Source: Consotaella salsifontis
Lineage (GTDB): Bacteria; Pseudomonadota; Alphaproteobacteria; Rhizobiales; Rhizobiaceae
NCBI RefSeq assembly: GCF_900167365.1
Contig: NZ_FUXL01000004.1
Coordinates: forward strand, 346,443 to 410,442
Direction: 5' to 3'
DNA length: 64,000 nt
Under the pieces are notes generated by a model. The model was not told where the DNA came from and made no database searches. It saw only the letters and a list, made by a program, of their open reading frames with translations. Positions 27,175 to 35,229 of the stretch are shown in pieces; within the stretch, counting starts at the first letter, position 1, and each line of letters begins with the position of its first letter. The translations under genes were made by a program, and so were the position numbers.

Positions 27175-28604
27175 GCCGAACCGAACTTGCGCCCGATATC
27201 TGCGTCATCGGCGGTGGCTCGGGCGGCCTGACCGTCGCGGCTGCCGCCGCATCCTTCGGCGTCGACGTCGTCCTCGTCGAGGAGGGCGCGATGGGTGGCG
27301 ACTGCCTCAACACCGGCTGCGTGCCCTCCAAGGCGCTCATCGCCGCCGCGCGCCATGCTGCGGACGCGCGCGCCGCGTCCCGCTTCGGCGTTTTCGTGGG
27401 CGAGCCGGCTATCGATGCCGCCGCGGTCCACGCTCACGTAAAAGGCGCCATCGCAGCAATCGCCCCTCATGATTCGGTCGGGCGCTTCGAGAGCCTGGGC
27501 GTGAAAGTGATCCAGGCGAGGGCGCGCTTCGTCGACGCGCGAACGGTGGAGGCGGGAGAGTTTCGTATCCGCGCCCGGCGCTTCGTCCTCGCCACAGGGT
27601 CGGCGCCGGCCATACCGCCGATTCCCGGCCTCGTCAGTGTCTCCTTCCTCACCAACGAAAGCCTCTTTGACCTCGACGAGATTCCACGGCGCCTCGCGAT
27701 CATCGGCGGCGGCCCGGTGGGCATCGAAATGGCGCAGGCGTTCCGCCGTCTCGGCGCGGAGGTCGTCGTGGTGGAACGTGGCCAGGCGCTTGCCAAGGAA
27801 GACCCGGAGCTTGCCGCCATCGCCCTCGGTGCTTTGAGGCGCGAAGGCGTCGATCTGCGCGAAGGAGCCGATGTTGTGCGTGTCGCCGCCGGTGTGGGCC
27901 AGCACGCCGTCGATCTTTTTCTTCGCTCGGCGGACGGCAGCGAGACTGTGGTCTCCGCCAGCCACCTTCTGATCGCCACGGGCCGCACGCCGCGCACGGC
28001 AGGCCTCGGCCTTGAGGCGGCAGGCATCGACCACGGCCCAGGCGGCGTCATGGTCGGCTCCGATCTTCGCACCACCAACCGGCGCGTCTATGCTGTCGGC
28101 GACGTTGCGGGCGGGCTCCAGTTCACCCACGTCGCCGGTCATCAGGCGGGCCTCGTCGTTCGCGCCCTCCTTTTCCGCCTCCCCATCCGCTACCGGCCAG
28201 AGATGATGCCGCGCGTCACCTATACCGATCCGCCGCTCGGCCAGGTCGGACTGACGCAGGCGGAAGCGGCGCGCAACGGCCGCTGCGAGGCGCTTCGCCT
28301 GCCCTATGCCGCGCTCGACAGGGCGCAAGCCGAGGACGCGACGGACGGCCTCGTGAAGCTGATCGTCGGGGCGCGCGGCCGAATCCTCGGCGCCGGCGTC
28401 GTCGGCGACAAGGCGGACGAGATCACCAACCTCTTCGCCCTGGCGATTTCCCGCCGGATGCGGGTTTCCGCCCTTGCCGGCTTCGTCTCGCCCTATCCGA
28501 CGCTCGGCGAGGCGGCGCGTCGCCTCGCAACGCTCCATTACGCCCCCATGGCGCGGCGCCCGTCGGTGCGCGTCCTCCTGTCCCTGCTTCGCCGTTTGGG
28601 CTAG
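27171..28604 (+). CDS. FAD-dependent pyridine nucleotide-disulfide oxidoreductase (MerA/Lpd-like)
   Basis: A protein of about 477 residues. The FAD motif GGGSGG lies near the N-terminus, the redox-active disulfide is GGDCLNTGCVPSKAL, the NAD(P)H motif is IIGGGPVGIEMAQAF, the second FAD motif is VYAVGDVAGG, and the dimerisation domain follows. It lacks the N-terminal heavy-metal domain and the C-terminal vicinal cysteines of true mercuric reductases (the end is LLRRLG), so mercury reduction is not supported. GTG at 27171 overlaps the TVP38 stop. Confidence 0.87.
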   Translation: MSRTELAPDICVIGGGSGGLTVAAAAASFGVDVVLVEEGAMGGDCLNTGCVPSKALIAAARHAADARAASRFGVFVGEPAIDAAAVHAHVKGAIAAIAPHDSVGRFESLGVKVIQARARFVDARTVEAGEFRIRARRFVLATGSAPAIPPIPGLVSVSFLTNESLFDLDEIPRRLAIIGGGPVGIEMAQAFRRLGAEVVVVERGQALAKEDPELAAIALGALRREGVDLREGADVVRVAAGVGQHAVDLFLRSADGSETVVSASHLLIATGRTPRTAGLGLEAAGIDHGPGGVMVGSDLRTTNRRVYAVGDVAGGLQFTHVAGHQAGLVVRALLFRLPIRYRPEMMPRVTYTDPPLGQVGLTQAEAARNGRCEALRLPYAALDRAQAEDATDGLVKLIVGARGRILGAGVVGDKADEITNLFALAISRRMRVSALAGFVSPYPTLGEAARRLATLHYAPMARRPSVRVLLSLLRRLG

Positions 28605-28657
28605 TGTGACAATAGGAAGCAGGCGCTGCGGATCGCAAGCGGCCCAGGCCGCGCCAG

Positions 28658-30205
28658 ATGAGCGACCGCGACATGGAGAACAGAGTGACCGAGGCGGACG
28701 ACAGCGGCCGGCGGACGGAAAAGGGTGTGGTGCGCCCTGTTCTCGCGCATCGGCTGTCCACCCGCCTGCTTTGGCTGACAATGCTGTTCGTCATGACGGC
28801 GGAAGTGCTGATCTTTGTGCCCTCGATGGCCAATTTTCGCGAGGAGTGGCTGCGCCGCAAAGTCGAGACGGCCGCCGTCGCGGGCTTCGCGGCCGAGAGC
28901 GAGGCATCGGGCGAAGGCCCTCTTCTCGCGCCGGAGCAAGGCGCAGGGCTGTTGCGCGCGCTCGATGCGGAACTGGTGGCACTGCAGATGGACGGCGCGG
29001 CCCATCTCCTCGCCCGCGCGCCGACGCTCAGCCCCATCGATCTCCAGATCGACCTCGGCGAGATGGGCCCCGCCTCTGCCATCGCCCAGGCTTTCGACAG
29101 CCTGCTCTTCGGCGGCCATCGCACCCTTCGCGTCTTCGGCCCCGTCGGCGACGGCTCGATGATCGCCGAGCTCGTGATGAGCGAGGCAGCCGTGCGCTCG
29201 GCGATGCTGGTCTATGCCCGCAACATCTTCTTCCTCTCGCTCGCGATTTCGGTCTTCACCGCATTTCTTGTCTTCCTGGCGATCAATTATCTCCTCATTC
29301 GGCCGATCCGCTCAATGACCCGTTCGATGATCGGCTTCGGCGCCGATCCGGCCGATTCGGATCGCATCATCGTGCCGAGCGGACGGCGGGACGAGATCGG
29401 GCTCGCCGAGGCGGAACTGGCCGAAATGCAGGGCACGTTGGCGCGCATGCTGCGCGAACAACGCCATCTTGCCGATCTCGGCCTCGCCGTCTCCAAGATC
29501 AACCACGATCTGCGCAATATCCTGAGCTCCGCCCAGCTCATTTCGGACCGTCTTTCCGACCTTGAGGACCCGCGGGTGCAGCGCTTCGCTCCGATGTTGA
29601 TTCGCAGCCTCGACCGCGCCCTCGAATACACCCGCTCCGTGCTCTCCTATGGCCAGGCTGTGGAGCGGGCGCCGGCGCGCCGCCGGGTGGCGCTTCACCG
29701 GCTGGTCGAGGAGATCATGGGTGAGCTCGCCGTGCCCGCCCAAAGCGGCATCGAGCTGATCAACGCCGTCGAGGAAGAGCTGGAGGTCGTGGTCGACCCC
29801 GAGCAGTTCTATCGCGTCCTCGTCAATCTCGTGCGCAACGCCGTTCAGGCACTGGAGGGCGAGGAGGAAGCGGCCGTCGTGCGCCGGGTCCGCGTTGAAG
29901 CAGAGCGCGGGTCGCAGGGCGATATGGTCATCGCCGTGGACGATACCGGGCCCGGCCTGCCGCCAAGGGCGAGGGAAAACCTCTTCCAGGCGTTTCGCGG
30001 CTCGGTGCGCGCCGGCGGCACCGGCCTTGGCCTGGCGATCGTTGCGGAGATCGTCGAGGCTCATGGCGGCACGATTCGCCTCGTCGAACGTGATGCGCCG
30101 GGAACGCGCTTCGAAATCCGCCTGCCCCAGCGTTCGTCCGTTTCCACCTCACCGCGAACGCCCACCGACCCCGCCATCGAGAGGGAAAACACCCCTGCCG
30201 GCTGA
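28658..30205 (+). CDS. Sensor histidine kinase
   Basis: A 515-residue membrane sensor kinase. A membrane segment near residues 35-55 (LLWLTMLFVMTAEVLIFV), a periplasmic domain of about 130 residues, a second membrane segment (IFFLSLAISVFTAFLVFLA), a HAMP-like linker, the phospho-acceptor His in KINHDLRN, the N box NLVRNAVQAL, and G boxes DDTGPGLP and GGTGLGLAI are all visible. No response regulator gene is adjacent, so it is an orphan kinase here. The signal is unknown. Confidence 0.92.
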   Translation: MSDRDMENRVTEADDSGRRTEKGVVRPVLAHRLSTRLLWLTMLFVMTAEVLIFVPSMANFREEWLRRKVETAAVAGFAAESEASGEGPLLAPEQGAGLLRALDAELVALQMDGAAHLLARAPTLSPIDLQIDLGEMGPASAIAQAFDSLLFGGHRTLRVFGPVGDGSMIAELVMSEAAVRSAMLVYARNIFFLSLAISVFTAFLVFLAINYLLIRPIRSMTRSMIGFGADPADSDRIIVPSGRRDEIGLAEAELAEMQGTLARMLREQRHLADLGLAVSKINHDLRNILSSAQLISDRLSDLEDPRVQRFAPMLIRSLDRALEYTRSVLSYGQAVERAPARRRVALHRLVEEIMGELAVPAQSGIELINAVEEELEVVVDPEQFYRVLVNLVRNAVQALEGEEEAAVVRRVRVEAERGSQGDMVIAVDDTGPGLPPRARENLFQAFRGSVRAGGTGLGLAIVAEIVEAHGGTIRLVERDAPGTRFEIRLPQRSSVSTSPRTPTDPAIERENTPAG

Positions 30206-30310
30206 TCCGTCCACAGCCTGTCAGATTTGTTTCATCTTGGCGCTTGCAATCGGCGAAGCGAGCCGCTAGTTAGCCCGCACGGCTGGCGGCGAAACGCCCG
30301 CCAGCGCAGC

Positions 30311-30387
30311 GCGCCCGTAGCTCAGCTGGATAGAGCACCAGACTACGAATCTGGGGGTCAGAGGTTCGAATCCTTTCGGGCGCGCCA
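30311..30387 (+). tRNA. tRNA-Arg (anticodon ACG), CCA encoded
   Basis: A 77-nt cloverleaf with acceptor stem GCGCCCG/CGGGCGC, D loop AGCTCAGCTGGATAGAGC, anticodon stem CCAGA/TCTGG and loop CTACGAA giving ACG at 30345-30347, T loop GTTCGAATC, and an encoded CCA at 30385-30387. The 3' half also encodes the last residues of the recombinase on the opposite strand, marking it as the ICE attachment site. Confidence 0.98.
30358..30387. other. Left attachment site of the ICE (tRNA-Arg 3' end)
   Basis: The stop codon and last eight codons of the serine recombinase (ending in RARKDSNL) are the reverse complement of the T arm and acceptor stem of tRNA-Arg. Elements that integrate at a tRNA 3' end leave the tRNA intact and duplicate this stretch at the far end. 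The exact core cannot be set without the right junction. Confidence 0.7.
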
Positions 30388-32019
30388 TTTCAGTACAGAA
30401 CTATGAACGCCGAACGCCGTCGATTTCCCTCCCGAAGCAGCGGCGACGAGCGTTCGCAACAATTCCGACTTCGATCCCATGATGCGAGCCTCGGCGTCGT
30501 CAACTTCGACGCGCTGTGCAAGCGCGCGCAGATGGTCGCGGCGGTAGCCGCCGTCCTCCAGCCGTATCCGCTCGCGTGCCTTGCGGGCGAAGGACTTGAG
30601 CATGTCGGTGCTGATGGCCTCGCCGCTCTCGCTTTCTAACGCGGCCTCTATGCGATCAGCATCGGCCTGGGCTTGATCCCTGACCGCCTTGAGGCCGGCA
30701 ATGCGATCTCTCGCCACCGAATCGTCCTTATCGACCAAGCCGGATTCGATGGCATCAAAGAGACGGCCGAGCCGCTGGTCTGCTTCCGTGATTCGCCGAT
30801 GCAGTTCGGAAAGGTGCTCGCGGCGGCGCTCGGTTCGCTCCTGGCGACGGTCGATGACGCTGGAAAGGATGGTTTCCAGCCGTGTCGGCCGGAGCAAGCG
30901 GCCCTCGATGTGATCGACGACAAGATGGTCAAGCCTGTCCATCTGGATCGTGCGGCCCTCACAGCCGGTCTTTCCCTGCCGCGCCTTGGTCGAGCAGGTG
31001 TAATACCGATATGTGCCGCCTGCGCTGCCCCTCCCGGTGCGCAGCGTCATTGCGCCCCCGCACTTGGCGCAGAAGCAAATGCCAGTCAGCAGCGTCGGGC
31101 CGCTCGAAACGCGCGCCGGCGTCACCATCGGCTGACGTGATTTGAGGCGGGCTTGCACCGCGTCGAACGTCTCACGGTCGATCAGCGGCGGCACCGCCAT
31201 GATCGCGACCTCGCTCTCCGGCTTCTTTTGGCGGTCCTTATGCGACCGCGTGTTGAACCTGTGCTCGCCGATATAGGTGGTGCGGGTCAGGATGGCATGG
31301 ACTTGCGCCAAGCCCCATCGGCCGCCATCGCGCGTGAAGATGCGGCGCTCGTTGAGGTAGGTCGCGATGGCCTTGACGCCAAGAGCGCCGGACGTGCCGT
31401 CACCTTCAAGGAACAGCCGATAGATCAGCCGCACGGTGTCGGCGTGCAGCGGGTCGATCTCCAGCTTCTTCTTGATCTTCGATCCCCGCTGCTCGGCCGC
31501 GACGATGCGGTAGCCGATAGGCGGCCGCGCGCCGTTCCAGAAGCCTTGACGGGCATTCTCGTTCATGGTGCGCAGGACGTGCTTGGCATTCTCCTTTGAC
31601 TGGTATTCGTCGAACAGCGCCATGATCTGCCGCATCATCTGGTGCATGGGGTCGTCGCCCATCTCCTGCGTGATGGAGACGAGCTTGATGCCGTTCTTGG
31701 CGAGCTTCCTGACGTAGAACTCCAGCTCGAAATGATCGCGGAAGAAACGGCTGAACGAATGCACCACGACAATATCGAACGGTGCTGGCTTGGTCGTTGC
31801 CGCCTCGATCATGCGCTGAAATTCCGGGCGCTTGTCGTTGGTGGCGGAAGCGCCGGCTTCCACGAAGGTTTCGACAAGCTGGTAGCCGCGCGAGGCACAC
31901 CAAGTCTCGCCCTGCTTGCGCTGGTCGGGAATCGACACGTCATGCTCGGCCTGCCGGGCTGTCGAGACGCGCAGATAAAGGGCGGCGCGGGTGGCGACGT
32001 TGGGGTTGTGGAAGTTCAT
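30358..32019 (-). CDS. Large serine recombinase (ICE integrase)
   Basis: A 553-residue site-specific recombinase. The resolvase-like catalytic domain has Ser19 in YLRVSTARQ, with DIVVVHSFSRFFRD and other conserved Arg residues; next come the recombinase domain (GFWNGARPPIGYRI, ATYLNERRI), a zinc ribbon (GICFCAKCGGAM with paired Cys in YYTCSTKARQGKTGCEGR) and a coiled-coil region of about 100 residues. These proteins integrate and excise DNA through a Ser-DNA link. The C-terminus is encoded by the tRNA-Arg 3' end. The ATG overlaps the stop of the upstream HTH gene, so it is translated from the toxin-antitoxin transcript. Confidence 0.95.
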   Translation of the reverse strand: MNFHNPNVATRAALYLRVSTARQAEHDVSIPDQRKQGETWCASRGYQLVETFVEAGASATNDKRPEFQRMIEAATTKPAPFDIVVVHSFSRFFRDHFELEFYVRKLAKNGIKLVSITQEMGDDPMHQMMRQIMALFDEYQSKENAKHVLRTMNENARQGFWNGARPPIGYRIVAAEQRGSKIKKKLEIDPLHADTVRLIYRLFLEGDGTSGALGVKAIATYLNERRIFTRDGGRWGLAQVHAILTRTTYIGEHRFNTRSHKDRQKKPESEVAIMAVPPLIDRETFDAVQARLKSRQPMVTPARVSSGPTLLTGICFCAKCGGAMTLRTGRGSAGGTYRYYTCSTKARQGKTGCEGRTIQMDRLDHLVVDHIEGRLLRPTRLETILSSVIDRRQERTERRREHLSELHRRITEADQRLGRLFDAIESGLVDKDDSVARDRIAGLKAVRDQAQADADRIEAALESESGEAISTDMLKSFARKARERIRLEDGGYRRDHLRALAQRVEVDDAEARIMGSKSELLRTLVAAASGGKSTAFGVHSSVLKWRARKDSNL

Positions 32020-32414
32020 CGGCCGCCTCCCGCAGCTTTCCGGGTTTCGATGCGACCGATCAACGGCAACGCCAGTTCCACACGGTCATGAACAACCCTG
32101 GGCGCGAGCTTGCGGCCATGTCCGCGCTCGAAACGGACGAGGCCGTAGGTTTCCATCGTTTTCAGGGTGCGCGAGAGATTGGAAGCCGCCCGCCCGGTGA
32201 TCTCCGCCAACTCCTCAAGCGAGGCCGGCGCTTTCTCGGCGATGATGCGCAGCAATTCGCGATTGCCCGCCGACAGCACTTTGGCGAAAGATTCGGTCGA
32301 GGTGAACCACACCTTCGGATCGCTTGCCGCCGGCTTTTCCTCGCCGCGCGCAATCCGCATGGTGCGAGCCTTCATTTCTTCGTAGTCGGCAATCCCGACT
32401 TTTAGTGTCGTCAT
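32016..32414 (-). CDS. HTH regulator, probable antitoxin of a TumE/TumA-type pair
   Basis: A 132-residue protein with a winged-helix MarR/ArsR-like domain in its C-terminal half (SLEELAEITGRAASNLSRTLKTMETYGLVRFE). It overlaps the TumE-like gene by four bases upstream and the recombinase by four bases downstream. HTH proteins of this kind partner DUF6516/TumE toxins, where they neutralise the toxin and repress the operon. The antitoxin role is inferred from family pairing and overlap. As the gene just before the recombinase it could also set integrase expression. Confidence 0.75.
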   Translation of the reverse strand: MTTLKVGIADYEEMKARTMRIARGEEKPAASDPKVWFTSTESFAKVLSAGNRELLRIIAEKAPASLEELAEITGRAASNLSRTLKTMETYGLVRFERGHGRKLAPRVVHDRVELALPLIGRIETRKAAGGGR

Positions 32415-32764
32415 ATCACGCCTCGCTCCTTCAACACCGCGTCCACCGCCTGCCAGAAGTCGGCCAACAACGTGGCCGCGTCCTCGTAGGCGTAAGGCTT
32501 CACGGTCTGGAGGCGATGCCGATGGTCCATCGGCTCGCCGCGCCTGCCTCGGCCGACCGGATGGGCGTTATCGAAGCCGACCAGCCGTTCGCCCGAAGGC
32601 CCATGAAGCGTGAGCGAGTAATCGAGGCCGTGCGGCTTTTCCGGCGATACCGGAACGCGGGTGACAACGAACTTCACCCAATGACCGCCTTCGGGATCGA
32701 CAACGAGCACCTGGCCGTCGAGGTCCAGAAGCGTGTCGAGGTTCGGATCACGATCCTCGCTCAT
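32411..32764 (-). CDS. TumE-like (DUF6516) toxin
   Basis: A 117-residue small protein. The pattern GHWVKFVVTRV, KPHGLDYSLTLHGPSGERLVGFDNAH and the C-terminal YEDAATLLADFWQAVDAVL matches the TumE/DUF6516 family of putative toxins. It starts at ATG 32764, overlapping the stop of the small upstream gene, and its stop overlaps the HTH gene start. Its likely role is post-segregational stabilisation of the ICE. The biochemical activity of the family is not established from what I can see. Confidence 0.75.
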   Translation of the reverse strand: MSEDRDPNLDTLLDLDGQVLVVDPEGGHWVKFVVTRVPVSPEKPHGLDYSLTLHGPSGERLVGFDNAHPVGRGRRGEPMDHRHRLQTVKPYAYEDAATLLADFWQAVDAVLKERGVI

Positions 32765-33072
32765 GCTTTTTTCCTATCAGTTTGTGATAGGAAAGGCAAG
32801 CTGTCGTTCGGCTTTTTCGGGCTTAGCAGTTCATCGAAAACATCGCCGAACCAGCGCTCGAACACCTCGATCTCGGCCTCGGTGACGGGAACATCATCGG
32901 GCCAGTCGTCGGTGACAGAAAAATTCTCCCCGTCTATGGCGTCGAGCAGGGAGTTGCGACGCTGGCGCTTCGGCACTGGCTCGTCGTCATAGCTGTATAG
33001 GTCTTCGGGGAGCGTCTTCGGGGCCGGCTGCCGGGGGCGGCCCTTTCTGGTGCGACGGCGTTGTGCACACAT
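32761..33072 (-). CDS. Small hypothetical protein, first gene of the integration operon
   Basis: A 103-residue protein I do not recognise. The N-terminal 17 residues are strongly basic (MCAQRRRTRKGRPRQP) and the C-terminal part is acidic (DDWPDDVPVTEAEIEVFERWFGDVFDELL), a layout compatible with a DNA-binding or recombination accessory protein, but that is only a possibility. It has a strong ribosome site (GGAGGATTCC before ATG 33072) and overlaps the TumE gene by four bases. It is preceded by a roughly 60-bp element shared with the AlpA/RepA operon. Confidence 0.7.
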   Translation of the reverse strand: MCAQRRRTRKGRPRQPAPKTLPEDLYSYDDEPVPKRQRRNSLLDAIDGENFSVTDDWPDDVPVTEAEIEVFERWFGDVFDELLSPKKPNDSLPFLSQTDRKKA

Positions 33073-33133
33073 GGAATCCTCCGTGGTTCGCTGTGGGATT
33101 CCGGGCGGCTGGAAGCCCCGGAATTAGGCGAAG

Positions 33134-33194
33134 CATGGAGGGGGATCGGCGGCGCGTAGCGTGCCGCATTTATGCTGCTGCGCTGGCGGCACCC
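33134..33194. repeat. Shared upstream element, copy 1 (before integration operon)
   Basis: Nearly identical to 60043-60104: both contain GGCGGCGCGTAGCGTGCCGC and GCGCTGGCGGCACCCC, with an inner inverted repeat GTGCCGC / GCGGCAC separated by 18 nt. Each copy lies 60-120 bases upstream of a minus-strand gene with a strong ribosome site, so it is probably a promoter/operator. Confidence 0.75.
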
Positions 33195-33268
33195 CACGGT
33201 CAGCTTTTCAATCGTCTCGAAACGCTGCGATAGTTGTCGAGAGTACGAGCAGTTTCGGAGATTGTCAG

Positions 33269-33700
33269 ATGGAAAGAGCCGTAAGACGAATATTCGAGCG
33301 ATACGAACGCTTTTTCAACCGATCCCTTGGCGACGAGGTCGATACGAACGAACTCTCATCGTTATATGCTTCCGAGTTCATAGGCGCATCTCCGGCTGGC
33401 GTGAGAACCGGAAAGAACGACGCTCAATTCAAGCAAGTCATGGCGAAAGGCTATGACCACTATCGAGCGATAGGAACGAAGGGAATGCGGATGCGTAATG
33501 TCCGTTTCTCCCCGATAGACGACCTTCATTGTGTGGCTCATGTCTCTTGGACCGCCACCTATGCTCGGAAGGATCAACCGGACGTGGCGATAGATTTCGA
33601 CGTTCACTATCTCGTTCAGGTGTTGGATGGGGAGCCGAAGGTTTTCGGCTGGGTGTCGGGCGACGAGCAGGCGCTTCTAAAGCAACATGGCATTATTTGA
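33269..33700 (+). CDS. NTF2/SnoaL-like domain protein
   Basis: A 143-residue protein with the size and pattern of NTF2-like small alpha+beta barrels (ERYERFFNRSLGDEVDTNELSSLYASEFIGASPAG near the start, then strands around VAHVSWTATY and FDVHYLVQV). ATG 33269 follows GGAG by eight bases; the frame extends upstream but lacks a ribosome site. Base composition is AT-richer than the trb genes, suggesting separate acquisition. The role is unknown; members include enzymes and ligand-binding proteins. Confidence 0.7.
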   Translation: MERAVRRIFERYERFFNRSLGDEVDTNELSSLYASEFIGASPAGVRTGKNDAQFKQVMAKGYDHYRAIGTKGMRMRNVRFSPIDDLHCVAHVSWTATYARKDQPDVAIDFDVHYLVQVLDGEPKVFGWVSGDEQALLKQHGII

Positions 33701-33727
33701 CGGCAGACCGTTCAGTGTCACCGCCGA

Positions 33728-33865
33728 TTATCTTTCAACACCTTCGCCTTTTCGCCGCGTCTTCGCGAACTCGCGATCCGTGGCGATGAATCGTTCGAGC
33801 ATCGGCACAATGAGCTTCATGGGATCGGCGAGCGGCTTGCCCGTCTGACGGGCAAGGATTTCAGC
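33728..33865 (-). pseudogene. C-terminal fragment of a split DUF2274 gene
   Basis: On the minus strand this encodes ILARQTGKPLADPMKLI and then VPMLERFIATDREFAKTRR, ending at TAA. This is the C-terminal half of a DUF2274 protein, whose N-terminal half is at 35127-35227. In-frame stops upstream show it is cut off from its own start. Confidence 0.7.
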
Positions 33866-34009
33866 GTTATCCGGACTCTATGAAAATGTCTCACGACCGT
33901 GATGCAGGTTGTCTGCGATGAACTGAGCGCCGACGCTTACCCACGACGGCGGCTCGGGACTGTCCGACCCATCCTGTTCTTGCAGCGCAGTCACGGGTAA
34001 CATGACGCC

Positions 34010-34783
34010 ATGTCAAAGCAGAGCGAACGATTTCAGACGGCAAGCGACCGTTATGCGCAATTCCGCCCGCGATACCCGGATAGCATTGTCCGTAGGGTCG
34101 CCACACAGATCGTGGCGGCTCCCGTGGGATCTGCATTGCCTGTGCTCGATGTCGGCAGCGGAACAGGCATCTTCACCCGGCAACTCGCGGCTGCCTTGCC
34201 CGAAAGTATGCCGGTAATCGGGATCGAGCCATCGCCCCGGATGCGCGAGCAGGCCATGGTGCAGCCGGCGTCTCCTTCCGTCTCCTATCGCGACGGCAAC
34301 GCCGAAGACCTGCCTGTCGAGGATAAGGGCGCGCGCGGCGTGGTGGCGGCGACGGCCGCGCATTGGTTCGACCGGCCCGCCTTCTATCGTGAAGCCGCCC
34401 GAGCCCTGCCTTCAGGCGGCATCCTCGCCATCGTCGAGTATGTTCGTGACGAACACTCCCCGGCCGCGAGTGCCGTCATCGACTTCCTTGCGCGGCACGG
34501 GGAAGCGCGCGCTTATTCCCGTCCCGACTACGCCGCCGAGCTTGGTGCTCTTGCCGGCTTCGGACAACTGGCGGAGGTGACAGAGCCGGTGACTTTCCAC
34601 CTCACCCTTCCGGAGTTTGCGGGACTGGCGCTCTCGTCTTCCCACGCGCGCAAGATCGTCGAGGATATGGGAGAGGCCGAAGCGACTGCACGGCTCCAGG
34701 CGATCGGCAGCGGACTGAGCGACAACGACGGCAAAGTGCCCTACGGTTATGTCTTCCAGATTTTCATGACGCAACGCGCCTGA
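34010..34783 (+). CDS. Class I SAM-dependent methyltransferase
   Basis: A 257-residue protein. Motif I is VLDVGSGTGIFTRQLA, the acidic loop is VIGIEPSPRMREQA, and NAEDLPVEDKGARGVVAATAAHWFD is motif II/post-II, typical of the Methyltransf_11 class. The N-terminal FQTASDRYAQFRPRYP resembles small-molecule methyltransferases. The substrate is unknown. It lies inside the segment that splits a DUF2274 gene and converges on a second DUF2274-like gene, so it appears to be cargo. Confidence 0.85.
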   Translation: MSKQSERFQTASDRYAQFRPRYPDSIVRRVATQIVAAPVGSALPVLDVGSGTGIFTRQLAAALPESMPVIGIEPSPRMREQAMVQPASPSVSYRDGNAEDLPVEDKGARGVVAATAAHWFDRPAFYREAARALPSGGILAIVEYVRDEHSPAASAVIDFLARHGEARAYSRPDYAAELGALAGFGQLAEVTEPVTFHLTLPEFAGLALSSSHARKIVEDMGEAEATARLQAIGSGLSDNDGKVPYGYVFQIFMTQRA

Positions 34784-34787
34784 ACCG

Positions 34788-35078
34788 TCAGGCGTTGTTA
34801 TCACCATCGGAATTTCTGGATGTCGCAGCGTTTCCCGAAAGTGTTGGGACACGTCGAGATGCACCACCGCCCTTGGCCTTCCTGCTCCGCCAGCCACGAT
34901 CGGAGCGAATGAACGCTTCCAGCATATGCGGGATCAGCGCCGTCGTTTCCACCGGCTCGTAGAGGCGGCTGTGCTCGGCCGCGTACTGGTCGAGTTCTTC
35001 CTTGAGCGGCTCCGACAGCGTGATCGTCAGCCGGACGAGGCCGACTTTCGGCAGCGGGCCGAGTCTTAATTGAGGCAT
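34788..35078 (-). CDS. DUF2274-like protein (second, divergent copy)
   Basis: A 96-residue protein beginning RLGPLPKVGLVRLTITL and containing EELDQYAAEHSRLYEPVE and TTALIPHMLEAFIRSDRGW, the pattern of DUF2274 proteins normally encoded after trbI in trb-type ICEs. ATG 35078 lies inside the readthrough tail of the disrupted original copy, in another frame. It probably replaces the split gene. The last 30 residues are low-complexity. Function is unknown. Confidence 0.7.
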   Translation of the reverse strand: MPQLRLGPLPKVGLVRLTITLSEPLKEELDQYAAEHSRLYEPVETTALIPHMLEAFIRSDRGWRSRKAKGGGASRRVPTLSGNAATSRNSDGDNNA

Positions 35079-35227
35079 GTATTTTCTCCTGCGCGTGACA
35101 CAAAGACATGTCGCCTGTTCAGATAATCGGCATAGGCGACAAGATCGCGGTGGAGCGTCGCGGGCAGCTCCACGGTGATCTTCACGGGCTTGTCGTCGGG
35201 GATCGCACCGAGTTTCAGCTTGGCCAT
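35066..35227 (-). pseudogene. N-terminal fragment of a split DUF2274 gene
   Basis: Starts at ATG 35227, two bases after the trbI stop, and encodes MAKLKLGAIPDDKPVKITVE and LPATLHRDLVAYA before similarity ends near 35127; the frame then reads unrelated sequence to TAA at 35066. Its missing C-terminal half is at 33728-33865. It may still be translated as a short protein. Confidence 0.7.
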
Positions 35228-35229
35228 GG

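Larger units (their letters stand above)
33866..35126. mobile_element. Inserted segment splitting a DUF2274 gene
   Basis: About 1.26 kb separating the two halves of a DUF2274 gene. It carries a methyltransferase and a second, divergent DUF2274-like gene. No transposase or obvious terminal repeat is visible, so recombination with another ICE or loss of a larger insertion is more likely than a simple insertion sequence. Breakpoints are estimated from where protein similarity stops, accurate to several bases. Confidence 0.55.

Noticed and set aside
27171..28604. Calling the flavoprotein a mercuric reductase (merA).
   Set aside because: It lacks the N-terminal metal-binding domain and the C-terminal cysteine pair, and no mer genes are nearby.
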